This document shows positions 54,507 through 63,347 of a stretch of DNA of 64,000 nt, piece after piece. This stretch comes from Flavobacterium nitratireducens (lineage in GTDB: Bacteria > Bacteroidota > Bacteroidia > Flavobacteriales > Flavobacteriaceae). Made by a program: the position numbers and the translations under genes. The notes under the pieces were generated by a model. It did not search any database. It worked only from the letters and a program-made list of their open reading frames with translations, and had not been told where the DNA came from. Positions within the stretch are counted from its first letter, which is position 1; every line of letters starts with the position of its first letter. The stretch is taken from the NCBI RefSeq assembly GCF_029625335.1, contig NZ_CP121111.1:2928353-2992352 (forward strand), in the 5' to 3' direction.

Positions 54507-55031
54507 CTATTTTGATTTTTCCCCAATAAAATGATTGTTAGGGGATTTAAACAGTACATTAAATGAAGTCAAACTTCCATAAATTCGAGTAATGTATTGT
54601 TGTAATTCAATTTTTTCAATTTCTTCCAGATTACTCGAGTTTATTTTTTGTTCCATTACACGTAGACGGTCTCGTACCATGACAATTTTGTGAAAAAATG
54701 TATCAATAGGCATTTCTTTGCTAGCTAAGTTTGCCTGACCTGGTTCTAATTTTATTTTTCCTCCTTTCCATTTGTCGCCTATAGGGACAATTTCAGAAAC
54801 ATCCGACCATTTTTTTAATAGGTTTCTTAATGTTGTTTCTACATCTGAGAAGCTTACAGTATCTACCTCGTTTTCGGCAGCTTCAATAATTTCGAATGTG
54901 TCGTCTAAAGGAATTGTTTCTAAGCCATTTTCAATGAATGTTACCCAATATTCTTTAGATGAAACATTGGTAATTACTCCTTTTCCGTATTCTGGATGTG
55001 TAATTCGGGAACCTATGCCTAGTATTTTCAT
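54507..55031 (-). CDS. Conserved hypothetical protein of Flavobacteriia
   Basis: The 174-residue soluble protein starts MKILGIGSRITHPEYGKGVI, with a CarD/SH3-like opening (HPEYGKGVITNVSSKEYWV, much like the VxHPxxGxG motif of KOW and CarD-type barrels). A helical C-terminal half follows (VMVRDRLRVMEQKINS). The full function is unknown. The opening motif suggests contact with nucleic acid or RNA polymerase, which is inference. Confidence 0.78.
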   Translation of the reverse strand: MKILGIGSRITHPEYGKGVITNVSSKEYWVTFIENGLETIPLDDTFEIIEAAENEVDTVSFSDVETTLRNLLKKWSDVSEIVPIGDKWKGGKIKLEPGQANLASKEMPIDTFFHKIVMVRDRLRVMEQKINSSNLEEIEKIELQQYITRIYGSLTSFNVLFKSPNNHFIGEKSK

Positions 55032-55162
55032 ATGTTTATCTTTTTTATCTAAAATAGGAACAATTTTTGTGATTTCAAAAGAGCAATTTGTCTTATTTTT
55101 ATATTAAAATTAGTTGGTTGTCTATCAGAAATTTATTGGTTTAAATTTTAAAACTTTTGGCT

Positions 55163-55687
55163 ATGAAAACATTTAGAATACTTGTTTATATTCTCTTTTT
55201 AGGTTCTGTTTTGGTTGGTTTTTCACAAGAAAAAACAAAAAAGCAAATTAGAAAAGAACAAAAAATAGAAAAACAAAGTACCATCCAGAGAATAGTTGAG
55301 GCTAAGGAATTTCAATTCGTTGCCCGAAACTCAAATTCACAGTATTTTCCAATAATGGACTTGTCAAATAATCCTAATTTTATCAAATTCAAACCTGATT
55401 TTATACAAAGCGATTTGCCTTTTTTTGGTCGTGGATTCAGTGGTTTAGCTTATGGTGGAACTGATGCAGGATTGCATTTTGAGGGTAAGCCTGAATTATT
55501 TACCGTTGAAAAAAATAGTAAGGAGTATCAAGTTAAGGTTTTATTCAAATCGCAAAACGATTACTTTGATATCAAGCTTTCGGTTACTTTTAGTGGTATG
55601 GCAACCTTATCGATAAATAGTAATAATAGAGGTCCTATTTCTTATTTTGGTGAAATAATGCCAATTAAAGAGGATAAAAAGAATTAA
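55163..55687 (+). CDS. DUF4251 domain-containing protein
   Basis: The 174-residue product starts at ATG 55163 (MKTFRILVYILFLGSVLVGF), with a signal peptide before SQEKTK. The DUF4251 pattern is visible: FQFVARNSNSQYFPIMDLS, LPFFGRGFSGLAYGG and DIKLSVTFSGMATLSIN. It is likely periplasmic or surface exposed. The family is Bacteroidota-specific with no function. A TTG two codons earlier is a less likely start. A strong terminator follows. Confidence 0.88.
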   Translation: MKTFRILVYILFLGSVLVGFSQEKTKKQIRKEQKIEKQSTIQRIVEAKEFQFVARNSNSQYFPIMDLSNNPNFIKFKPDFIQSDLPFFGRGFSGLAYGGTDAGLHFEGKPELFTVEKNSKEYQVKVLFKSQNDYFDIKLSVTFSGMATLSINSNNRGPISYFGEIMPIKEDKKN

Positions 55688-55689
55688 AA

Positions 55690-55727
55690 AAAATGAAGCC
55701 CTTTAATTTTTTTAAAAGGGCTTCATT
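55690..55727. terminator. Bidirectional terminator after the DUF4251 gene and the acyl-CoA operon
   Basis: AAATGAAGCCCTTT pairs with AAAGGGCTTCATTT across a T-rich loop, flanked by A and T runs. Confidence 0.9.
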
Positions 55728-55748
55728 TTATAGTTTAAATATTCAACT

Positions 55749-57554
55749 TTAGAAACAATATTTGTTTTCAGTAATAATTTTTGCACTAATTGTTCGTCTA
55801 ATTTCTACGATGTTAGGCATATTGGTATATTTTGTGTAACGTCTTAATCCCATTAGCATCATACGTTGTTCATCGCCTTCTGCAAAAGAAATAATACTTT
55901 CTTTTCCTTTTTGAGTGATGATATCGACAGCTTTATACAAATACAATTTTGCCATTGCAATTTGTTCTTTGATATTGGCTTCTCCTAGTTTTTTAGCTAA
56001 TTTTTCCGTTCTTAAAATAGTAGACTCAGCCATATAGATTTCGATTAAAATATCGGCTGCAGCGATTAACAGTTGTTGGTGTTCATCTAAATCAGGACCA
56101 TATTTTTGAACTGCTCCTCCGGCAACCATTAAGAAAGCTTTTTTCAATTTGCCAATCATTTCTTTTTCTTCAGCAAATAATTCAGAATAGTCTGGAGTAT
56201 CAAAAGATGGAATGCTCATAAGGTCTTCTTGAACTTTAGAAGCAGGACCTAACAAATCAACATGACCTTTCATCGCTTTTTTGATAAGCATACCTACAGA
56301 AAGCATTCGGTTAATTTCGTTTGTACCCTCGTAAATTCGGGTGATTCGTGCATCACGCCAAGCACTTTCCATAGGGGTATCTTCAGAGAATCCCATTCCA
56401 CCAAAAATTTGAATACCTTCGTCAGAACAATTTTGGATATCCTCAGAAACGGCTACTTTCAAGATAGCACATTCGATAGCAAATTCTTCTACCCCTTTTA
56501 ACTCAGCTTCTTGATGAGATGCGCCTTCGCTTTCGCGAATTGCAATGCGTTCTTCGATACTTTTAGCTGCTCTGTACACAGCACTTTCTCCAGCATAACA
56601 GCTCGTTGCCATCTCGGCTAATTTATAACGGATAGCACCAAATTTAGAAATAGGAACATTAAATTGAATTCTTTCATTCGCATATTTAGCCGCTCCGCTA
56701 ATGATTCTTCTTTGAGAATCTAAACAAGCAGCAGCTAACTTAATACGACCAACATTAAGTGCATTCATTGCTATTTTGAAACCATTTCCTCTTTCTGAAA
56801 GCATGTTTTCTACAGGGACTTTCGTTTCGTTAAAGAACACCTGACGGGTAGAGGAGGCTCTAATACCAAGTTTATGTTCTTCTTCATTAGTACTTATGCC
56901 ATTATTTGGATCATTTTCTACAATGAAACCAGTGATGTTTTTATCGTCTTCAATTCGAGCAAAAACGATAAAAAGGGAACAAAATCCAGCATTTGTAATC
57001 CACATTTTTTGTCCAGTGATTTTATAATGTGTTCCATCTTCAGATAAAACCGCTTTTGTTTTTCCTGAATTAGCATCCGAACCTGCTCCTGGTTCAGTTA
57101 GGCAATAAGCGCCAAACCATTCTCCCGAAGCTAGTTTAGGGACGTACTTTTGTTTTTGTTCTTCTGTTCCATACAAAGTGATTGGTAAGGTTCCGATACC
57201 GGTATGTGCCCCAAAAGCGCTTGAAAAAGAACCAGTTGCTCCCGAAATATAATCGCATACCAATACTGTATCAACAAATCCCATTCCCATTCCGCCATAA
57301 GCTTCAGGTACAGAAATGCTCAAAAGTCCCAGCTCGGCAGCCTTTTGCATGCATTCTACAGTAAAAGCAAAGTCTCTTTTTTCAAAACGATCTTTGTTTG
57401 GCCAAAGTTCTTTATCCACAAATTCTTTGACCATGTCACGCATCATTTTTTGTTCCTCAGAGAAATCTTCCGGAATAAAAATGTCTTCGCATTTTGTTTC
57501 TTTAACTAAAAACTGACCACCACGAGTCACATTTTTTTCTATTGTATCTGCCAT
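55749..57554 (-). CDS. Acyl-CoA dehydrogenase
   Basis: This FAD enzyme does the first step of beta-oxidation. It is 601 residues, the long VLCAD-like form common in Bacteroidota. The N-terminal domain has AAELGLLSISVPEAYGGMG, the middle has AYCLTEPGAGSDANSGKT and ITGQKMWITNAGFCSLF. The helical domain has IQIFGGMGFSEDTPMESAWR and DARITRIYEGTNEINR with the catalytic region, and a C-terminal extension follows. It is the last gene of the fatty-acid operon, 32 bases after the thiolase. Confidence 0.93.
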   Translation of the reverse strand: MADTIEKNVTRGGQFLVKETKCEDIFIPEDFSEEQKMMRDMVKEFVDKELWPNKDRFEKRDFAFTVECMQKAAELGLLSISVPEAYGGMGMGFVDTVLVCDYISGATGSFSSAFGAHTGIGTLPITLYGTEEQKQKYVPKLASGEWFGAYCLTEPGAGSDANSGKTKAVLSEDGTHYKITGQKMWITNAGFCSLFIVFARIEDDKNITGFIVENDPNNGISTNEEEHKLGIRASSTRQVFFNETKVPVENMLSERGNGFKIAMNALNVGRIKLAAACLDSQRRIISGAAKYANERIQFNVPISKFGAIRYKLAEMATSCYAGESAVYRAAKSIEERIAIRESEGASHQEAELKGVEEFAIECAILKVAVSEDIQNCSDEGIQIFGGMGFSEDTPMESAWRDARITRIYEGTNEINRMLSVGMLIKKAMKGHVDLLGPASKVQEDLMSIPSFDTPDYSELFAEEKEMIGKLKKAFLMVAGGAVQKYGPDLDEHQQLLIAAADILIEIYMAESTILRTEKLAKKLGEANIKEQIAMAKLYLYKAVDIITQKGKESIISFAEGDEQRMMLMGLRRYTKYTNMPNIVEIRRTISAKIITENKYCF

Positions 57555-57586
57555 GGTATATATTTATTTAGTGTTTTTTTTATGAT

Positions 57587-58768
57587 TTATAACAGTTCAA
57601 AAATCCCTGCGGCACCTTGCCCTGTTCCCACACACATCGTTACGATTCCGTATTTACTGCCACGGAGTTTCATTTCTTCAAATAACTGAACGGATAATTT
57701 AGCTCCGGTACAACCCAGAGGATGACCTAATGCAATCGCTCCTCCGTTGACATTTACAATATCTGGATTAAGGTCTAATTCTCTGATTACAGCCAATGAT
57801 TGGGATGCAAAAGCTTCATTTAATTCAATTAAGTCAATGTCTTTTAATTGTAATCCAGCTTGTTTTAACGCTTTTGGTATCGCTTTTACGGGGCCTATTC
57901 CCATAATTCTTGGTTCAACTCCTGCAGAGGCATAATTCACTAATCGGGCGATAGGCTGGATATTTAATTCTTTTACCAATTCTTCGCTCATAATTAAAAC
58001 AAAAGCTGCTCCATCACTCATTTGTGATGAGGTTCCTGCTGTTACCGTTCCGTTAGCGGCAAAAACAGGTCTTAATTTTGCCAATGCTTCCATAGATGTG
58101 TCGGCTCTTGGACCTTCATCTTTATTTACCGTGTAGCTTTTCGTTTCTTTTTTTCCATTAGCATTAACAAAAGTTTGTTCAATGGTAATAGGAACTATTT
58201 GTTTATCAAATTTACCTTCGGCTTGTGCTTTTAAAGCTTTCATGTGTGAATGATAAGCAAAGGCGTCCTGGTCTTCTCTGGAAACATTAAATTGTTTGGC
58301 TACGGCTTCGGCAGTCAATCCCATTCCCCAATAATAGTCCTCGTGGCCTGCTTTTGCAACAGCATAATCAGGAGTTGGACGATAACCACCCATTGGAATA
58401 AAACTCATGCTTTCGGCACCACCGGCAATGATACAGTCGGCCATCCCCGACTGGATTCGGGCAGTTGCCATTCCGATAGTTTCTAATCCGGAAGCGCAAT
58501 AACGGTTGACGGTTACCCCTGGAACGTCGTTGATTTCTAATCCCATTAACGAAATCAAACGTCCAAAATTCAAGCCTTGTTCGGCTTCGGGCATTGCATT
58601 TCCTACCATTACATCATCGATGCGTTTTTTGTCAAAATCAGGTAGTTCATTCATCATATGTTGAATGGTTTCTGCGGCTAATTCATCCGGTCTTTTAAAT
58701 CGGAACAATCCTTTAGGCGCTTTTCCTACTGCTGTTCGGTATGCTTTAACTATATAGGCTGTTTTCAT
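57587..58768 (-). CDS. Acetyl-CoA C-acyltransferase (thiolase)
   Basis: This enzyme performs the last step of beta-oxidation, cleaving 3-ketoacyl-CoA. The 393 residues have the nucleophile Cys91 (NRYCASGLETI), the GGAIALGHPLGCTGAK loop with its active-site His, and the second Cys in TMCVGTGQGAAG. Length is standard. It is preceded by the four-helix-bundle cassette, which separates it from the fused dehydrogenase/hydratase gene. Confidence 0.96.
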   Translation of the reverse strand: MKTAYIVKAYRTAVGKAPKGLFRFKRPDELAAETIQHMMNELPDFDKKRIDDVMVGNAMPEAEQGLNFGRLISLMGLEINDVPGVTVNRYCASGLETIGMATARIQSGMADCIIAGGAESMSFIPMGGYRPTPDYAVAKAGHEDYYWGMGLTAEAVAKQFNVSREDQDAFAYHSHMKALKAQAEGKFDKQIVPITIEQTFVNANGKKETKSYTVNKDEGPRADTSMEALAKLRPVFAANGTVTAGTSSQMSDGAAFVLIMSEELVKELNIQPIARLVNYASAGVEPRIMGIGPVKAIPKALKQAGLQLKDIDLIELNEAFASQSLAVIRELDLNPDIVNVNGGAIALGHPLGCTGAKLSVQLFEEMKLRGSKYGIVTMCVGTGQGAAGIFELL

Positions 58769-58776
58769 TGATAAAA

Positions 58777-59228
58777 AGTATTAAGATTGTAGTATTAAGT
58801 ATTAAGACTACCAATCAATGTCATTATTGTTTTTTTAGAGATTTTTGAAGTGCAAAATTCATATTGCTGATTTCTACTAATTCATTTATTACAGGTGAAA
58901 CTTTTTCTTCATCTATTAATTCAAGACGTTTTGAAATAATTAACTGAGTAATTAATTCATATGTGGAACCATTTGCAATTCCTATGAAATGGGCAAATTC
59001 ATTGTTTGAATTTCTTCTTGATCCTTCAGCAATATTTGAAGGAATAGAAACGGCACATTTTTTAATTTGATGTGTTAAGTTGAATCTTTCATCAATGGGT
59101 AATTCTGAAGTGACTTTATAAACATCTACAGTAATGTCTATTGCTTTTTGCCAAATCTTTAATTTTTCAAATTGATGCATAATAGTTTCTTTTTGGTCTT
59201 AATACTTAATACTCAAATCTTAATACTT
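58777..59228. repeat. Inverted repeats flanking the four-helix-bundle gene
   Basis: AGTATTAAGTATTAAGAC (58791-58808) is the exact reverse complement of GTCTTAATACTTAATACT (59196-59213). The match extends outward with few mismatches (AAGTATTAAGATT just outside on the left, AATCTTAATACTT on the right), giving arms of about 35 bases. The pair brackets the gene at 58824-59180 and nothing else. Confidence 0.8.
58824..59180 (-). CDS. Four-helix-bundle protein (S23 / rRNA-IVS family)
   Basis: The 118-residue protein has the S23 family pattern: FEKLKIWQKAIDITVDVYKV at the start, LTHQIKKCAVSIPSNIAEGS (a strong signature) and ELVEISNMNFALQKSLKK at the end. S23 proteins are found in 23S rRNA intervening sequences, as stand-alone genes, and as Avd in diversity-generating retroelements. 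No reverse transcriptase or variable repeat is seen here. It sits inside the beta-oxidation operon between inverted repeats, so it looks like an inserted cassette rather than a pathway member. The function is unknown. Confidence 0.88.
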   Translation of the reverse strand: MHQFEKLKIWQKAIDITVDVYKVTSELPIDERFNLTHQIKKCAVSIPSNIAEGSRRNSNNEFAHFIGIANGSTYELITQLIISKRLELIDEEKVSPVINELVEISNMNFALQKSLKKQ

Positions 59229-59233
59229 CAAAA

Positions 59234-61625
59234 TTAATTCCTCAAAGGTTTCCCTGCTTTCAACATATACTGAATTCGTTCCATGGTTTTTCTTTCGGTA
59301 CAAAGCGATAAGAAAGCTTCTCTTTCTAAATCCAATAAATATTGTTCAGATACTAAAGTTGGTTCGGATAAATCACCACCGGCCATTACATAGGCTAGTT
59401 TATTAGCAATTTTTTTATCGTGTTCCGAAATATAATTTCCTGCTACCATTTGGTCAGTACCTACTAAAAACATTCCAAGGGCTTGTTTTCCTAACACCTT
59501 AATATCATTACGTCGGATAGGTTGTGTATAACCTGCTTCGGCCATAAGAAGGGCATGCTTTTTTAGCTTCTGCAATTTGGCGGTCTTTGTTTACCACAAT
59601 AATGTCTTTGCCGTGTTGCAATAAACCGGTGTCAAATGCTTCGTAAGCTGAAGTAGAAACTTTTGCCATAGCAATTGTTAAGAAATATTCCTGTAAGGTG
59701 TTCAGTTCAACATCATTTTTACGGAATAAATCGGAGGCACGCAAAGCCATTTCTTTCGAACCGCCACCACCAGGGATAACACCTACGCCAAATTCCACAA
59801 ATCCCATATAAGTCTCGGCTGCGGCAACTATTTTATCGGCATGAAGGCTCATTTCGCAACCTCCACCAAAAGTCATTCCGTGAGGAGCAACAATTACAGG
59901 AATGGAAGAATAACGCACACGCATCATCGTGTCTTGAAAGTACTTGATAGCAAAATTCAATTCGTCATATTCTTGCTCTACTGCCATCATGAAAATCATG
60001 GCTAAATTAGCTCCAACAGAAAAATTGGCGGCTTGATTTCCAATTACCAGGCCTTCATATTCTTTTTCGGCTAAATCAATTCCTTTATTAATAGCTTGTA
60101 AAACATCACTTCCTATCGTATTCATCTTCGATTTGAATTCGATGTTTAATATTCCGTCTCCCAAATCTTCAATGATAGCACCGCTATTGCTCCAAACTTT
60201 TTTGCTTTCGCGAATGTTATTCAGAATGATGAACGCATCTTGTCCCGGAATTTTTTCTTGTGATTTTTTTACAATGTCATAATAATAGCTTGCGCCTTCT
60301 TTAACAGTATAAAAGCTGTTATTTCCCGAAGCTAACATTTCTTTTACCCATGCAGCAGGAGTAAGGCCTTCAGCTTTTAGCATTTCGATTCCTTTTGCGA
60401 CTCCAATAGCATCCCAAATTTCAAATGGACCATTTTCCCAGCCAAAACCGGCTTTCATAGCATCGTCAATCTTGTATAATTCATCTGAGATTTCAGGAAT
60501 TCTATGAGAGACATAAGCAAATAAAGCAGCGAAACTTTTTCTGTAAAATTCACCAGCTTTATCTTGTCCGCTTACTAAAACTTTGAAACGGTCAATGGGT
60601 TTTTCAATCGTTTTGGTCAATTCTAAAGTGGCAAATGATGCTTTTTTAGCTGGACGATACTCTAAAGTATTTAAGTCAAGGGAAAGAATATCTTTGTCTA
60701 TTTTTTTATAAAAACCTTGTCCAGTTTTACTGCCGAACCATTTGTTTTCGATCATTTTACTGATGAATTCCGGGAGTTTGAATAACTCATGAGCTTCGTC
60801 TGTTGGGCAATTTTCATAAATCCCATTGGCAACATGAACTAAAGTATCTAAACCTACCACATCAACCGTTCTAAAAGTAGCCGATTTTGGTCGTCCAATC
60901 ACAGGGCCTGTTAGTTTATCGACTTCTTCAATGGTTAGATTCATTTCTTTTACTAAATGAAACAAACTTTGAATTCCGAAAACTCCAATTCGGTTTCCAA
61001 TGAAAGCAGGAGTATCTTTGGCAATAACCGAAGTTTTTCCTAAGAATTGTTCACCGTAGTTATTTAAAAAACTTAATACTTCAGTTGAAGTTTTTGGACC
61101 CGGAATAATTTCAAATAGTTTTAAGTAACGCGCAGGGTTAAAAAAGTGTGTTCCGCAGAAATGTTTTTGAAAGTCTTCTGAACGTCCTTCACTCATAAAA
61201 TGAATTGGAATTCCCGAAGTATTTGAAGTGACTAATGTTCCAGGAGTTCTGTATTGATCGATTTGTTCGAAAACCATTTTTTTGATATCCAAACGTTCTA
61301 CTACTACTTCGATAATCCAATCTACATTTGCAATTTTAGCCATATCATCGGAAGTATTACCTGCGCTGATACGGTTGGCGAATTTTTGGTTGTAAATAGG
61401 TGATGGTTTGGATTTAAGTGAATTGGCCAAATGCTCATTCACTATTCGGTTTCTAACGGCTTTACTCTCTAACGTGAGTCCTTTTTGAATTTCACTGTCG
61501 GTTAGTTCTTTAGGAATAATGTCCAAAAGCAACACCTCGACACCGATGTTTGCAAAATGACAAGCAATTCCAGAACCCATGATTCCAGAACCAATTACGG
61601 CAACTTTTTTAATTGTGCGTTTCAT
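59234..61625 (-). pseudogene. Fused 3-hydroxyacyl-CoA dehydrogenase / enoyl-CoA hydratase, single frameshift
   Basis: This beta-oxidation multienzyme has an N-terminal NAD-binding dehydrogenase (AVIGSGIMGSGIACHFANIG, and NRIGVFGIQSLFHLVKEM), then a crotonase domain (GMTFGGGCEMSLHADKIVAA, FGVGVIPGGGGSKEMALR). The order is dehydrogenase first, as usual in Bacteroidota. The frame breaks near 59559-59564. A run of 6 A where 5 keep frame turns the last part into CPSYGRSRLY and a stop. With one A removed it reads KKHALLMAEAGYTQP and ends GKPLRN at 59234, for 796 residues. The last 113 residues are in the second frame. Confidence 0.85.
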
Positions 61626-61690
61626 ACGTTGGTACTATTTATATTTTCATGAAAATCATTTACTATTTTAAGTTTTTTAAACTTTTACAA

Positions 61691-62155
61691 CTATGATTTT
61701 TCACTGTTATTCTTTTCACATTGACTAAAAATCTCTTTGTCTTGTATTAATTGATTGATAGTTATGGCGATTTCAATGAAATTATCCCATTGTTCTTCAC
61801 TAAAACGTTTTCTAATAGTTTCGTTAAAATGAATAACAGTATTCTTAGATAACTCCCTTTTTTCTTTTCCAAAATCGGTTAGATATATTAATACACCTCG
61901 GCCATCATTAGGGTTTTTCTTTTTAATGATTAAGCCTTTTTCTTCCATCGATTTTAGCGTACGGGTTAAACTGGTAGGTTCCATTCCCATTTTAGGGCCT
62001 AAAGCAGTTGAAGGAGTTCCTTTTTCTTTATCAATACTTAACAAGGCAAATCCTGTTGCCATTGTAGCTCCATATTTTGCAGCTTCTTCATTGTACATTC
62101 TCGCAATGGATTGCCAAGTAGCACGTAATATATAGTCGATTGATTTGTCTTTCAT
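61691..62155 (-). CDS. MarR family transcriptional regulator
   Basis: The 154-residue winged-helix regulator has an HTH and wing (ALGPKMGMEPTSLTRTLKSM and LIIKKKNPNDGRGVLIYLTD). It is the first gene of the beta-oxidation operon (dehydrogenase/hydratase, S23 cassette, thiolase, acyl-CoA dehydrogenase). A strong palindrome sits in its own leader. It is probably an autoregulator of this operon that senses an acyl-CoA or fatty acid, by analogy with known MarR-type regulators; the ligand is inferred. Confidence 0.9.
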   Translation of the reverse strand: MKDKSIDYILRATWQSIARMYNEEAAKYGATMATGFALLSIDKEKGTPSTALGPKMGMEPTSLTRTLKSMEEKGLIIKKKNPNDGRGVLIYLTDFGKEKRELSKNTVIHFNETIRKRFSEEQWDNFIEIAITINQLIQDKEIFSQCEKNNSEKS

Positions 62156-62170
62156 GCGGCATAATTTTTA

Positions 62171-62208
62171 GATTATGATAAAATAGGTGTGTTTATTTTA
62201 TCATAATC
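62171..62208. promoter_or_regulatory. Palindrome in the marR leader, candidate MarR operator
   Basis: GATTATGATAAAATA (62171-62185) and TATTTTATCATAATC (62194-62208) form a perfect 15-bp inverted repeat with an 8-base spacer. It begins 16 bases upstream of the marR start. On the minus strand the promoter (TTG 62278-62280, N16, TATATTTG 62254-62261) is upstream, so the palindrome lies in the transcribed leader. A site there could block elongation or ribosome binding. Confidence 0.7.
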
Positions 62209-62253
62209 GTTTTATTACAATGTGGAATTTACGATACTGATATTGTTGTTTTT

Positions 62254-62280
62254 CAAATATAAGAAAAAAATAGTATGCAA
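62254..62280 (-). promoter_or_regulatory. Promoter of the marR-beta-oxidation operon
   Basis: TATATTTG on the minus strand (62254-62261) with TTG (62278-62280) and a 16-base spacer fits the Bacteroidota consensus apart from a slightly short spacer. Confidence 0.65.
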
Positions 62281-62327
62281 GCATAATATAATTCAGCTAT
62301 TTTAATGTTAAAAAACAAGGTTTTTAC

Positions 62328-62373
62328 AAAAAAAAAAAAGAGACTGTTTCATTTGTTTTGAAACAATCTCTTT
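62328..62373 (-). terminator. Hairpin terminator left of the IS element
   Basis: AAAGAGACTGTTTCA pairs with TGAAACAATCTCTTT with one mismatch, and on the minus strand runs into a long T tract (from the A run at 62328-62340). It would stop transcription coming from the IS or the kinase remnant. Confidence 0.75.
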
Positions 62374-62420
62374 ATGTTGAAAAAAGATAAATATTCTTAA
62401 ATAGTTTGACTTTGTTTATA

Positions 62421-63347
62421 TAATTCAAGTTGCTAGTTTATTGATTTATTTAATTGCAATCCGAATACAAACAAAGTTAGCTTTATTAAAAAACCCTCCA
62501 AAGTCACTGCATGTATAGTTCTTGGGAAAAGTTTTTTAATATCGCTAATTGTAGTTTCTACTCTTTTTCTCATTTTTAATTTTTCGTTTTTTTGTTCTAA
62601 AGTGTCTATCCTTTTAGAATTTGACTTTCTTTGGATCTTTAGTAAAATACATTTTCTCTCAAAGGCGCTGTCTTCCAAGCCATAATCTAAGTAAGCACTA
62701 TCTCCATAAATAGAGGCTTCTGCAGGTAATTTATCTATCATTTTTCCAAGTGCTTTTGCATCGGCTGTTTTCCCAGGGGTAAAGTGAAAAGCTATTGGAA
62801 TACCGTCCTTTGTAGTAATCAGTTGTACTTTAATCCCATAAAAATAGTTCCGCATACTAGCGGTGTAACCTCTCCATTTTTTATCCTTAAGAATTTTACA
62901 ATTATGGATTCTCATATTGTTACATACTGCAACAGGAAAGGAATCAATAATATATTGCATTTCACAGCAAAAGCTTTTAAAATAAGAACTTACAATTTCA
63001 AATAGCTCATAAAGTAGCTTGCCAACTTTATGAAGTCGTCGGTTAAATCGGCTTTCTTCCAGCATATTGGGAATAAAACCGTATTGTTTCATAAAACGAA
63101 TCGCGGAGGCATGATTCCCATAAAAACTTGTTGATGATACTATTGCTGTCAATATGATTTCACTATCACTTACTTGTCGTCTTTTGTCTTCTTTGTGTTC
63201 AATTCCTTGTAATATATCATCGATTAAACAAAAAATTGAGATAATTTTGTCTTTGCAAAGCATTGGTAGAGTTTTTATGTCGGCAAAACAAATTTACTTA
63301 TCCTTTGCTTTGCTTTTTTATCTACTTTAAACTAGCAACTTGAATTA
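62421..63347 (-). mobile_element. IS982-family insertion sequence
   Basis: TAATTCAAGTTGCTAGTTTA (62421-62440) and its exact reverse complement TAAACTAGCAACTTGAATTA (63328-63347) are 20-bp terminal inverted repeats. They bracket a 927-bp element with one transposase gene. The transposase stop lies in the left repeat. AATT on both outer sides is ambiguous between repeat and target duplication, so no target-site duplication is firmly assigned. Confidence 0.92.
62433..63263 (-). CDS. IS982-family transposase (DDE)
   Basis: The 276-residue transposase has the DDE residues in IIDSFPVAVCN (first Asp), IYGDSAYLDYG (second Asp) and RKRVETTISDIKKLFPR (Glu region), as in IS982 transposases. Length is near the family norm (about 290). 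It has no frameshift, so the element may be active. Start ATG at 63263. It lies on the same strand as the truncated kinase gene. Confidence 0.92.
   Translation of the reverse strand: MLCKDKIISIFCLIDDILQGIEHKEDKRRQVSDSEIILTAIVSSTSFYGNHASAIRFMKQYGFIPNMLEESRFNRRLHKVGKLLYELFEIVSSYFKSFCCEMQYIIDSFPVAVCNNMRIHNCKILKDKKWRGYTASMRNYFYGIKVQLITTKDGIPIAFHFTPGKTADAKALGKMIDKLPAEASIYGDSAYLDYGLEDSAFERKCILLKIQRKSNSKRIDTLEQKNEKLKMRKRVETTISDIKKLFPRTIHAVTLEGFLIKLTLFVFGLQLNKSIN

Noticed and set aside
58824..59180. Accessory gene (Avd) of a diversity-generating retroelement
   Set aside because: It belongs to the same four-helix family, but no reverse transcriptase, template repeat or variable repeat is present.
7733..59575. 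Programmed ribosomal frameshifting as a general explanation for the broken genes
   Set aside because: The sites have no shared slippery heptamer or downstream structure, and they need shifts in different directions.
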